Source: VFMC01 sp050248155 (GTDB lineage Bacteria > Actinomycetota > Acidimicrobiia > Acidimicrobiales > Ilumatobacteraceae). From it: a stretch of 64,000 nucleotides of DNA. Where the stretch lies: the NCBI GenBank assembly GCA_050248155.1, contig JBFWSW010000019.1, positions 1 through 64,000 of the forward strand. The letters run 5' to 3'. Within the stretch, counting starts at the first letter, position 1. Every line of letters begins with the position of its first letter. Positions 24,179-31,746 of this stretch are shown piece after piece. A program made the position numbers and the translations under genes. The notes under the pieces were generated by a model that ran no database searches, had not been told where the DNA came from, and was given only the letters and a program-made list of their open reading frames with translations.

Positions 24179-24265
24179 GGCCGCCCTCGTACCCAGTCAC
24201 CTACGGGGTCAAGCGTGCCCGTGCCCGGACTCCTCGCCGACACGGCTGCGCCCGTCAGCGGTCGC

Positions 24266-24667
24266 TCAGCCTCGACCGGCGTCACCCGTGGTCTCGCCCG
24301 GCGCCGAGTTGCCCGGCACCTTGCTGTCGTTTCGCGCGTCGCGCAACGCATGCAGCACGTCGGCATCCTCCGCAGACGACGTCGGTCCGAAGCCGAGGGT
24401 CAGTGTGCCCGTCGCCGCGCAGGCCGGGCACGTCACGGCGACGACCGCCATCATGTCGGCGGGATCCGACTCACCTTCGAGCCGACGCAACGAGCTCATC
24501 TGGACCGAGCCGGGCTTGGAGACGACCCCGCACGTCCCACACTCGATGCGCGAGTCGTCGGTGACCGAGAACTGCGCTGCGAAGCCACCGGCTGCATATC
24601 CGGCGAGGACCTCGGTCAGCGTCGTGCCCTCGCTGCCACTCAGATCGATCTCGGGTTCGTTCTCCAT
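24266..24667 (-). CDS. Small zinc-ribbon protein, function unknown
   Basis: The 133-residue acidic protein has one probable zinc ribbon: CGTC (ECGTCGVV) at about residues 43-46 and CPAC (TCPACAAT) at about 79-82, with beta-strand-like sequence between them. The N-terminus (TLTEVLAGYAAGGFAAQFSV) could be a short helix-strand unit. The last 35 residues are low complexity. I do not recognise the family. A TACCGC element 6 bases before the ATG suggests a leaderless transcript. Confidence 0.65.
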   Translation of the reverse strand: MENEPEIDLSGSEGTTLTEVLAGYAAGGFAAQFSVTDDSRIECGTCGVVSKPGSVQMSSLRRLEGESDPADMMAVVAVTCPACAATGTLTLGFGPTSSAEDADVLHALRDARNDSKVPGNSAPGETTGDAGRG

Positions 24668-24743
24668 GCGGCGGCGGTACCCGAATCACCTCGGCCTGAA
24701 CCGTGTCACCTGTCCGGGCCACCCGTGCGGGCCGGTGGGCACG

Positions 24744-25631
24744 TCAGATGAGCCATCCGATGCGGTCGACGACGACGTGGGTGCGATTCGCGCCGGCGCG
24801 GATGGTGATCTGGCCCGACGCATCGACGTCGGTGATGACGCCGTTCGACAGGATCTGACCCGTCTCGCTCCAGTTCAGCGTCGAGTTGCCCGGCCACTCG
24901 ATGTCGCCGCGGAAGACCGCGGCGAAGCCACCGCCCTCGGTCTCGGTGACGGTGAGGTTGAGGACTGCGCCGCGAGCACCGGGAAAGCCGAGCGCCAGTG
25001 TGCGCTCTTCGTTCGGTTGGAACTTGCCGCCGGTGACGCGGGTGTCGAGCACGCGCGGCCCGCCGAGGCCTTGGAACGGGATGAACGACCGAGTCGGCGG
25101 CACGTAGCCGACGGTGGCGCCGAACACGGAATCGCCTGCCGAGCAGAAGAACTGGAGGATGTACGTCGATCCGTACTCGATGGTCACTGGTGTGGTGACC
25201 GGAACGGTCTGGGTTTTGGCCCCTCCGCCTGCAGCGAGCGTCTCCTGGAAGACGTCCGATGGCGGGTTGGGACTCGCCATGTCTCGACGCGTGATCGTGA
25301 GGACCGGTTGCACCTGGTAGGCGACGGACACCTCGGTGATGACGGATCCGACCGGCAATGACAGCGGCGCGGCGATCCAGTTGGCCGGGGCGGACGGTTG
25401 TACACCGGTGCTGAGCTGATACAGCCTGGAGATCGTGTACGGGAAGAAGGCCAGCGCGTCGTACTGCACGTAGCTCAGGCCGTTGGTCTGCGCGGCGACG
25501 ACCTCGGTCGGCGGCGGCGCGGCGTGCGCGGTCGCAGTCCCGAGCGCGGCGATGCCGGCACCGAGGGCGGCCGCCCCGGTGATCAGGCCACGGCGCGAGA
25601 CGGCGTCGCCCTGCTGCGGTTGATCGGTCAT
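24744..25631 (-). CDS. Tat-exported protein with a C-terminal VLDTR-type domain
   Basis: The 295-residue product has a twin-arginine signal (SRRGLITGAAALGAGIAALG, Arg13-Arg14, cleavage after AHA near residue 37). The middle region (about 45-180) is strand-rich and not recognised. The last 115 residues repeat the unit seen three times in the 18468-21170 protein: RVLDTRVTGGKF, AVLNLTVTETEGGGFAAVF, then HVVVDRIGWLI. Its ATG overlaps the TetR stop by 4 bases, so it is co-translated with a regulator. The function is unknown; extracellular or surface location is inferred. Confidence 0.75.
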   Translation of the reverse strand: MTDQPQQGDAVSRRGLITGAAALGAGIAALGTATAHAAPPPTEVVAAQTNGLSYVQYDALAFFPYTISRLYQLSTGVQPSAPANWIAAPLSLPVGSVITEVSVAYQVQPVLTITRRDMASPNPPSDVFQETLAAGGGAKTQTVPVTTPVTIEYGSTYILQFFCSAGDSVFGATVGYVPPTRSFIPFQGLGGPRVLDTRVTGGKFQPNEERTLALGFPGARGAVLNLTVTETEGGGFAAVFRGDIEWPGNSTLNWSETGQILSNGVITDVDASGQITIRAGANRTHVVVDRIGWLI

Positions 25632-26206
25632 GTACGGATCCTCTCTGCTCGACCCGCCGATGATGACCGCTCGACCGTAGCCGAGATCATCGATGCGAAC
25701 ATCTCCGCGGCGCGATCGGTCGCGTCTCGATCGCCGGTGGCCACGAGGTCGAGCAAGAGACCGCGGATGACGGCCAGTGCGAGCCGGCCGAGCACGGCGC
25801 GATCGCTGTCGGGATCGACACCGCGATCGGTGATCGCGCGCAGCGTGTCGTCGACGAGCTTCGGGACCAGCCGGTCGAACGGTGGCTCACCTTGTGCGCC
25901 GCGGGCGTAGCACTCGAAGAACAGCCGCTCGACGGGCCAGAACGCCGGATCGGACGTGCGCCGCCACGTGTCGCGGACGGCCTCCACAGGGTCGGCCGGC
26001 TGGGCGCGGATCCGCTCGATCTGCTCGCGCTCCATCGCCTCGACCACTGCGGCGAGCAGCCCGTCGCGACTGCCGAAGTGGTGGATCAGCATCCGGTGGC
26101 TCGTCCCGACCTGCGCGGCGAGGTCGCGGAGCGATCGCCGGGCGAGCCCGCCGTCGGCGGCCGCCGCGATGACGGCCGACAACAACTCGTCGCGACGCGA
26201 CGTCAC
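25628..26206 (-). CDS. TetR-family transcriptional regulator
   Basis: The 192-residue product from GTG 26206 (VTSRRDELLSAVIAAAADGG) has a TetR helix-turn-helix at about residues 22-50 (RSLRDLAAQVGTSHRMLIHHFGSRDGLL) and a helical ligand-binding domain. GTG is chosen because its GTGA overlaps the stop of the SRPBCC gene by exactly 4 bases; the longer frame is only the SRPBCC gene read in another frame. It is the middle gene of an SRPBCC-TetR-Tat protein operon. The palindrome at 26663-26680 at the operon start is its probable operator. Confidence 0.87.
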   Translation of the reverse strand: MTSRRDELLSAVIAAAADGGLARRSLRDLAAQVGTSHRMLIHHFGSRDGLLAAVVEAMEREQIERIRAQPADPVEAVRDTWRRTSDPAFWPVERLFFECYARGAQGEPPFDRLVPKLVDDTLRAITDRGVDPDSDRAVLGRLALAVIRGLLLDLVATGDRDATDRAAEMFASMISATVERSSSAGRAERIRT

Positions 26207-26664
26207 GCGGAAGGTGCGACGCCGGCGGCGATCTGCTCGCTCCGCTGCTTCAGCCCGGCGGCCTCGAGTCCCATGTAGCGGGCGGTGAGCGAACGCCACA
26301 CACGACCCAGGAGCCGTCCGACGACGCCACCGTTGCTGATCGACATCTCGGCGACGGTCGAGTCACCGACCGGCCGCAGCACATGGGTGGCGACGGTGTG
26401 CGCGCCGGGTCCCGTCGCTTCCCACGTCCAGGAACGGCCCGGCTCGAGAGCTGTCACCGTCCACACGACCGTCGGCAGGCGTGGCTGTTGCACCTTGGCG
26501 CGTGCGCCGACCCGGAGCTCGCCGTCGAGCAGCTCGACGGACGTGATCGACGCGGTCCAGGTGTGCCACCGCTCGACGTTGCTGAAGACGTCCCAGACGA
26601 TGTCGACCGGGGCATCGATCGACGTCGAGGTGGAGTGGTCGATGGTCTTGTGCGTGTTCGACAT
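26203..26664 (-). CDS. SRPBCC-superfamily (polyketide cyclase/START-like) protein
   Basis: The 153-residue product starts MSNTHKTIDHSTSTSIDAPVDIVWDVFSNVERW, the typical beginning of a polyketide-cyclase/dehydrase-type SRPBCC domain, and continues with RVGARAKVQQPRLPTVVWTV and EPGRSWTWEATGPGAHTVATH. These small proteins bind hydrophobic ligands in a helix-grip fold; the ligand is unknown. It is the first gene of the operon with the TetR regulator. The predicted -10 (TACCAT, 26672-26677) is 7 bases from the ATG, so the mRNA is probably leaderless. Confidence 0.85.
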   Translation of the reverse strand: MSNTHKTIDHSTSTSIDAPVDIVWDVFSNVERWHTWTASITSVELLDGELRVGARAKVQQPRLPTVVWTVTALEPGRSWTWEATGPGAHTVATHVLRPVGDSTVAEMSISNGGVVGRLLGRVWRSLTARYMGLEAAGLKQRSEQIAAGVAPSA

Positions 26665-26680
26665 GTACCAAATGGTACAT
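26663..26680. promoter_or_regulatory. Palindromic TetR operator covering the -10 and start codon of the SRPBCC operon
   Basis: ATGTACCAAATGGTACAT is a perfect 7-bp inverted repeat with a 4-base centre. It covers the -10 (TACCAT on the minus strand) and most of the start codon of the first gene, so a bound dimer would block initiation. It lies 64 bases before the divergent acyl-CoA ligase. Recognition by the TetR encoded in this operon is inferred from position. Confidence 0.6.
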
Positions 26681-26712
26681 CGACGGCGTCCGTCCCGCCA
26701 CCCCCATTCCGC

Positions 26713-26718
26713 TACCGT
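26713..26718 (+). promoter_or_regulatory. Putative -10 element of the acyl-CoA ligase gene
   Basis: TACCGT fits TANNNT and sits in the context GCTACCGTCACG, similar to elements before other ligase and transporter genes here. It is 25 bases before the ATG, which has a GGGGGAC ribosome-binding site. Confidence 0.35.
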
Positions 26719-26743
26719 CACGCCGGGGACGAAGGGGGACCAC

Positions 26744-28318
26744 ATGCATCCGGGACGCCACGCTGCCGAACATCCCGATCGAGCGTGCTTCGTGATGGCG
26801 GGCACCGGCGACGTGGTCACCTACGGCGAGTTCGACGAGCGGTGCAACCGGCTGGCGCACCTCTTCCGCGCTCACGGTCTCGGCACCGGTGCCCATTACT
26901 CGATCTTCATGGAGAACAACGACCGCTACCTCGAGGCCTGCGGTGCGGGAGAGCGCTCCGGACTCCACTACACGTGCATCAACTCACACCTCACCGCCGA
27001 CGAGCTCGCCTACATCGTCGACAACAGCGAGTCGCAGATCCTCATCACGTCGGCCCGGATGAGCGCCATCGCGCTCGACGCTCTCGCCCAGTGCCCGCGT
27101 GTGTCGCTGTGCCTCGTGGTCGGCGGCGTGCCGGCCAGCAGGGCCGGTGTCACGGCTGAGGTCGTCGCCTACGAGACGGCGACGAGTGCGATGGCGTCGA
27201 CACCGATCGACGACGAGCGCCTCGGCGCAGCGATGCTCTACTCGTCGGGCACGACGGGTCGCCCGAAGGGCATCATCCGACAGCTGGCCGACGTGCCCCC
27301 CGGCGAGATGCTGCCGGTCATGCAGTTCCTGCTCGGGCCGTGGCGCTACCGCGAGGGCATGGTGTACCTGTCGCCGGCACCCCTCTACCACTCCGCTCCG
27401 CAGGCGGCCGTCGGGTTGACGGTGCGGATGGGCGGCACCGCGATCATCATGGAGCACTTCGACCCCGAGGAGTACTTGGCGCTCGTCGAGCGATACCACG
27501 TGACGCACAGCCAACTCGTGCCCACCATGTTCAACCGCATGCTCAAGCTGCCGGCCGATGTGCGGGAGAAGTACGACCTCAGCTCGCTCGAGGCGGCGAT
27601 CCACGCCGCGGCACCCTGCCCCATACCCGTGAAGGAGCGGATGATCGAGTGGTGGGGACCGATCATCCACGAGTACTACGGCGCGACGGAGGCGATCGGC
27701 TTCACGGCGTGCGACTCGCACGAGTGGCTCGCCCACCGCGGGACGGTCGGACGTGTGCTGCTCGGCGAGATGTCGATCCTCGACGACGACCTGCAGCCGT
27801 GCCCCGTCGGCACGCCGGGCACGATCTGGTTCCGCACGCCCACCCCGCTCCAGTACTTCCACGATCCCGAGAAGAGCCGGGCCGCGACCTCGCCGGATGG
27901 CACCCTGGCCACCACCGGCGATGTTGGCTACGTGGACGCGGACGGCTACCTGTACCTGACCGACCGCAAGAGCTTCATGATCATCTCCGGTGGCGTGAAC
28001 ATCTACCCGCAAGAGACCGAGAACCTCCTGGTGACGCACCCCAAGGTCGCCGACGCAGCCGTCTTCGGCGTGCCCAACGCCGATCTCGGCGAAGAGGTGA
28101 AGGCGGTCGTCCAGCCGATGCCCGGCGTCGAACCCGGCCCAGCCCTCGAACGCGAGCTGATCGACTTCTGCCAGCAGCACCTGTCCCGGCAGAAGTGCCC
28201 ACGCACCGTCGACTTCGACCCCGAGCTCCCGCGCCTGCCGACGGGCAAGCTGTACAAGCGGGTGCTGCGCGACCGTTACTGGGGCGACCAGCTGTCGAGG
28301 ATCTCACAGCCCGGCTGA
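26744..28318 (+). CDS. AMP-forming acyl-CoA ligase (FadD-like)
   Basis: The 524-residue product activates a carboxylic acid with ATP and CoA. Motifs are A3 YSSGTTGRPKG, A5 YYGATEAIGF, A7 TTGDVGYVDADGYLYLTDR and the C-terminal lysine in LPTGKLYKR. MIISGGVNIYPQE is the usual hinge to the small domain. The N-terminus is short: the protein starts almost at the first core strand (MHPGRHAAEHPDRACF). It is divergent from the SRPBCC-TetR operon and may share its operator. The substrate chain cannot be read. Its last 43 bases overlap the convergent exonuclease gene. Confidence 0.92.
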   Translation: MHPGRHAAEHPDRACFVMAGTGDVVTYGEFDERCNRLAHLFRAHGLGTGAHYSIFMENNDRYLEACGAGERSGLHYTCINSHLTADELAYIVDNSESQILITSARMSAIALDALAQCPRVSLCLVVGGVPASRAGVTAEVVAYETATSAMASTPIDDERLGAAMLYSSGTTGRPKGIIRQLADVPPGEMLPVMQFLLGPWRYREGMVYLSPAPLYHSAPQAAVGLTVRMGGTAIIMEHFDPEEYLALVERYHVTHSQLVPTMFNRMLKLPADVREKYDLSSLEAAIHAAAPCPIPVKERMIEWWGPIIHEYYGATEAIGFTACDSHEWLAHRGTVGRVLLGEMSILDDDLQPCPVGTPGTIWFRTPTPLQYFHDPEKSRAATSPDGTLATTGDVGYVDADGYLYLTDRKSFMIISGGVNIYPQETENLLVTHPKVADAAVFGVPNADLGEEVKAVVQPMPGVEPGPALERELIDFCQQHLSRQKCPRTVDFDPELPRLPTGKLYKRVLRDRYWGDQLSRISQPG

Positions 28319-29622
28319 CCCGACCGGTCCATCAGCCGCGCGATCCATGTCGCCTCGGCCGCCGCGGCCGGCGTGAGCGGGAGGTCGGGTGAGTCGAGAT
28401 CCGGCTCCGGCAACACGTCGGCCCATGACCGACCGTCGGCCACCACGTCGCGCACCCTCCCCCGGTCGACGAACACGACCGCGTCGGCCACCTCGAGCGC
28501 GCCCGAACACCCTCGGCCACGATCGAGGGCGTGCTGCCGCGCGATCACCTCCGCCAACGCTGCACTCGACGAGCTCCGGCCGCCACCCCGTGCGTCTCGC
28601 AGTTCGTCGAAGAACGCGACCTGCTCGACCAGCCCTGCCGCGGCGAGCTCGACCACCGCACGGCGCGCGAGGTCACGGGGCAGCGGCCCCGCCACGACGC
28701 CGGGCGACGTGCGATCACCGCACGACACGAGCCGCCCGACCCCCGTTCCGGGTCGCCTCAAGTAGGCATGTGGTTCCCGGCGAGCGGCCGGCGTGGCACT
28801 GCGCCATCGCATGGCCGCGATCTCGGTCGCCACTGCGTTCGCCACGTGCAGGTGCTCGATGCGGTGCACGTGGTGCACCACCCGGGCGGGCACCCGTCGC
28901 GCCGGCAGCGGGTCGTCGGGGTCGAACAGACGGCGCACCTCGTGCCGAACGTCCGGGCCGTCCACCACGTGGAGCACCTCGCCGTGACGATCGAGCAGTC
29001 GCGCCACGCCTTGCACACGAGGGACGGCGGCCGTGACGGCGAGCCGGGCACGATGCCGATGCCGCATCAACGAGGGCAACCGGATGAGGTCGTCGAGGTC
29101 GAACACGCCGTAGTGGGTGGCACGTTCGATGACGAGGTGCAGCAACTCGACGGTGGCAGCGGCATCGGCGAGCGCACGGTGGGTCGGCCGCTCCTCGAAC
29201 GAGAACCGACGCGCCAGCGTGCCGAGGCGGCAGTCGTCGGCGTCGTCGCGCAGCAACCGTCGCGCCAACACCATCGTGTCGATCGCATCGGACGGGTCGA
29301 GCACGTCCTCGCGACCCGCGCGCCACAGCGCACTGTTCAGGAACCTGAGGTCGAAGCGGATGTTGTGACCGACGATGACCGAGCCGCGAACGAACTCGAG
29401 CAGCGACGCCAGCACCGCATCGATGCTCGGGCGTTCGGACGTGCCCGACGAGAGCGAATGGCGGACCATCGTCTGGAACGTTCCGAGCCGCTCGCCCCCG
29501 CGCACCTTGACCGCGCCGATCTCGACGATCTCGTCGACCTCGTCGGCCGTGCCCGTCGTCTCGAGATCGAGCACACAGAACGTGACGTCTACGAGACGCA
29601 CGAAAGGGTCGATGAGGGTCAC
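28276..29622 (-). CDS. DnaQ-like 3'-5' exonuclease with long C-terminal extension
   Basis: The 448-residue product from GTG 29622 has a complete DEDDh exonuclease domain (about 10-180): DLETTG (Asp19, Glu21), HNIRFDLRFLN, and HRALADAAATVELL. This is the fold of DNA polymerase III epsilon. The remaining 260 residues are Arg- and Ala-rich with no domain I recognise (not the UvrC/GIY-YIG extension of DnaQ-UvrC fusions as far as I can see). The GTG start fits a leaderless promoter (CATACT 6 bases upstream) and an SOS-type box just above it. A role in DNA repair or mutagenesis under damage is inferred from domain plus box. Confidence 0.8.
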   Translation of the reverse strand: MTLIDPFVRLVDVTFCVLDLETTGTADEVDEIVEIGAVKVRGGERLGTFQTMVRHSLSSGTSERPSIDAVLASLLEFVRGSVIVGHNIRFDLRFLNSALWRAGREDVLDPSDAIDTMVLARRLLRDDADDCRLGTLARRFSFEERPTHRALADAAATVELLHLVIERATHYGVFDLDDLIRLPSLMRHRHRARLAVTAAVPRVQGVARLLDRHGEVLHVVDGPDVRHEVRRLFDPDDPLPARRVPARVVHHVHRIEHLHVANAVATEIAAMRWRSATPAARREPHAYLRRPGTGVGRLVSCGDRTSPGVVAGPLPRDLARRAVVELAAAGLVEQVAFFDELRDARGGGRSSSSAALAEVIARQHALDRGRGCSGALEVADAVVFVDRGRVRDVVADGRSWADVLPEPDLDSPDLPLTPAAAAEATWIARLMDRSGQPGCEILDSWSPQ

Positions 29623-29628
29623 CGGACC

Positions 29629-29634
29629 AGTATG
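29629..29634 (-). promoter_or_regulatory. -10 element CATACT of the exonuclease gene
   Basis: CATACT on the minus strand lies exactly 6 bases before the GTG start at 29622, fitting a leaderless mRNA. The LexA-type box begins 3 bases upstream of it, so a bound repressor would cover the promoter. Confidence 0.5.
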
Positions 29635-29636
29635 TA

Positions 29637-29650
29637 CGAACGCGTGTTCG
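29637..29650. promoter_or_regulatory. SOS (LexA) box-like palindrome
   Basis: CGAACGCGTGTTCG matches the mycobacterial/actinobacterial LexA consensus CGAACRNRYGTTYG at every position and is followed by A as in the extended TCGAAC-N4-GTTCGA form. It is centred about 21 bases upstream of the exonuclease start and about 147 bases upstream of the hydrogenase operon on the other strand. A DNA-repair target next to it supports function. Confidence 0.65.
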
Positions 29651-29790
29651 ATGTCGACTCCCCAGTCGTGGGCGACGGCGGCGAGGGCACGACACGACCA
29701 AGTGCCCTGGTGCCGGTCACGGCCGGGGCGGACCATGAGAGCATGGGTGCAACCCGAGCCAATGGTGGCGTCGGTGACCGACGATGGACA

Positions 29791-30891
29791 ATGCGCAGCG
29801 ACGACCTGCACCGTCTGGTCAGGGCGCTCCGCAGCCGCTTCGACGAGGTCATCGGCCCGGTCGTGCACGACGGGGTCATCCGACTGCGGCCGATCGCCTC
29901 GGCCGGCGAACTGCCTCTCGGCGTGACCGACGCACAGGAGGCTGCGACCTATCGGTTGGTCCCGAGCGGGACGCCGCTCCACTTCTCCTACGGACCCGGC
30001 CCCGATTCGCTGAAGTCGCTGGTCCATCCACCACGCAGCCCGGTGTGGACGATGCACCGCCGCGACGGATCGATCGTCGTCGCACCAGCCACGCATCCCT
30101 CGACGACGCGAGCGGTGATCGGTGTTCGCGCCTGCGACCTGCGGGCGTTGGCAGTGCTCGACCGCACGCAGACCGGAGGACCGCACGCCGACGCTGCGTT
30201 TGCCGCCCGGCGAGACGCGCTGTTCGTCGTCGCCGTCGACTGCACCCACCCCGCCCCGACGTGCTTCTGCGACACCGCGGGTGGCGGCGGTACGGCGGAG
30301 GCGGGCTACGACCTCTCGCTCACCGAGTTCGACGACGAGTCGCAGGGCCCAACGTACCTCGTTCGCTGCGGCAGCGAGCGCGGTTGCGAGCTCGTGGCCG
30401 AGCTGGCGCTCGAACCTGCGACCGAGGACCAGGAGCAGTACGTGGCTGCGGCCTTCCGGTCGGCCGTGGGCCCGCAGCACCGCTCGTTGCCCAAGGACGC
30501 CGCCGCCGTTGTCAGCGACGCAGAGCATCCCCATTGGAGCACCGTGGCCGACCGCTGCCTGACCTGTGGCAACTGCACGGCCGTCTGCCCGACGTGCTTC
30601 TGCACCGACATGGACGACCGTGTGTCACTCGACGGTGCGTCGTCCACCCGGGACCGGGTCTGGGACACGTGCTTCAGCATGGAGTACTCGCACCTGGGCG
30701 CCGGTCCACATCGTGCGTCGCCGAGGTCGAGGTACCGGCAATGGCTCTCGCACAAGCTCGGCACGTGGCACGACCAGTTCGGCGAATCGGGTTGCGTCGG
30801 CTGCGGCCGCTGCATCACCTGGTGCCCGGTCGGCATCGACCTGACCGCCGAGGTGCGGGCACTCGCTGGACCTGTGGAGGCCGCACCGTGA
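29791..30891 (+). CDS. hyhB: Group 3b-type NiFe hydrogenase, iron-sulfur (beta) subunit
   Basis: The 366-residue product resembles HyhB/HydB, the electron-transfer subunit of cytoplasmic NAD(P)-linked hydrogenases (sulfhydrogenase type). It has two C-terminal 4Fe-4S motifs, CLTCGNCTAVCPTCFC and CVGCGRCITWCPVGID. The N-terminal part has further Cys (VRACDLRAL, CTHPAPTCFCDTAGGG). It links the flavin subunit to the small subunit. It is first in the four-gene operon and overlaps hyhG by 4 bases (GTGA). An in-frame ATG at 29743 would add 16 residues; MRSDDLHRL is preferred by analogy with family N-termini. Confidence 0.9.
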   Translation: MRSDDLHRLVRALRSRFDEVIGPVVHDGVIRLRPIASAGELPLGVTDAQEAATYRLVPSGTPLHFSYGPGPDSLKSLVHPPRSPVWTMHRRDGSIVVAPATHPSTTRAVIGVRACDLRALAVLDRTQTGGPHADAAFAARRDALFVVAVDCTHPAPTCFCDTAGGGGTAEAGYDLSLTEFDDESQGPTYLVRCGSERGCELVAELALEPATEDQEQYVAAAFRSAVGPQHRSLPKDAAAVVSDAEHPHWSTVADRCLTCGNCTAVCPTCFCTDMDDRVSLDGASSTRDRVWDTCFSMEYSHLGAGPHRASPRSRYRQWLSHKLGTWHDQFGESGCVGCGRCITWCPVGIDLTAEVRALAGPVEAAP

Positions 30892-31745
30892 CGGCGACGG
30901 AGCTTCGAGTGCCATCGGATCCGCTCCTCGAGCCCCAGATCCACGAGGTGCTGGCGCGCCGTGACGAGATTCCCGGTGTCGTGACCTTGCGTGTCGCTCC
31001 CCTCGGCGAGCCGCCCCGATCGTTCTTGCCCGCCCAGATCGGCATGGTCGGAGCGTTCGGGATCGGTGAGGCTGCGCTGTCGATCTCGTCGGCGATCACC
31101 GACCGGACGGCACACGAGTACACCATCCGTCGAGCCGGCGCGATCACCACTGCGTTGACGCGGCTGCAGCCAGGCGAGCAGCTCTGGGTGCGTGGGCCGT
31201 TCGGCGAGCCATGGGATCTCGCCCTCGAAGGGCGAGACGTCGTGATCGCCGCCGGCGGGCTTGGCCTCGCACCGCTGCGCCCGGCGATCTACGAGCTGCT
31301 GCGCCGGCGGGATCGCCTCGGCGAGGTCGTCGTCGTCATCGGAGCGCGCAGTCCAGAGCTCCTCCTCTATGCGACCGCGTACCCCTCATGGCGAGCGGGT
31401 GGGATTCGCGTCGTGGCGACGATCGATCGCGCCGCCGACGGCTGGGGCGGCCGCGTCGGTTTCGTTCCAGACGTCGTCGACGCGGTCAGCCACGAGCTAC
31501 ACCTCGAACCCGACCGGACGAGCGCCCTCGTCTGCGGTCCTGACGTCATGATGCAACTCGTGGCCGAGGTACTGATCGGTCGGGGTGTCGCCGCCGACGA
31601 CGTCCAGCTCACCCTCGAACGCAACATGCAGTGCGGCAACGGACTGTGCGGCCATTGCCAGCTCGGTCCGCTGATCGTGTGCCGCGACGGGCCGGTGGTG
31701 CGCTACCCGATGGTCGCCGACGTGCTGGGCGTGGAGGAGCGCTGA
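30888..31745 (+). CDS. hyhG: Group 3b-type NiFe hydrogenase, flavin/NAD(P)-binding (gamma) subunit
   Basis: The 285-residue product is a ferredoxin-NADP reductase-like protein: an FAD-binding barrel (EYTIRRAGAITTALTRLQPG, LWVRGPFGEPW), an NAD(P)-binding fold (VVIAAGGLGLAPLRPAIYELL, ALVCGPDVMM) and a C-terminal 2Fe-2S site MQCGNGLCGHCQLGPLIVC. It passes electrons between NAD(P)H and the iron-sulfur chain. GTG 30888 overlaps the hyhB stop; the hyhS start follows 1 base after its own stop. Confidence 0.93.
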   Translation: MTATELRVPSDPLLEPQIHEVLARRDEIPGVVTLRVAPLGEPPRSFLPAQIGMVGAFGIGEAALSISSAITDRTAHEYTIRRAGAITTALTRLQPGEQLWVRGPFGEPWDLALEGRDVVIAAGGLGLAPLRPAIYELLRRRDRLGEVVVVIGARSPELLLYATAYPSWRAGGIRVVATIDRAADGWGGRVGFVPDVVDAVSHELHLEPDRTSALVCGPDVMMQLVAEVLIGRGVAADDVQLTLERNMQCGNGLCGHCQLGPLIVCRDGPVVRYPMVADVLGVEER

Positions 31746-31746
31746 C

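Noticed and set aside
29651..29790. DosR or FNR-type site before the hydrogenase operon
   Set aside because: I read the region on both strands and found no convincing inverted repeat other than the LexA-type box, which belongs more closely to the exonuclease promoter.
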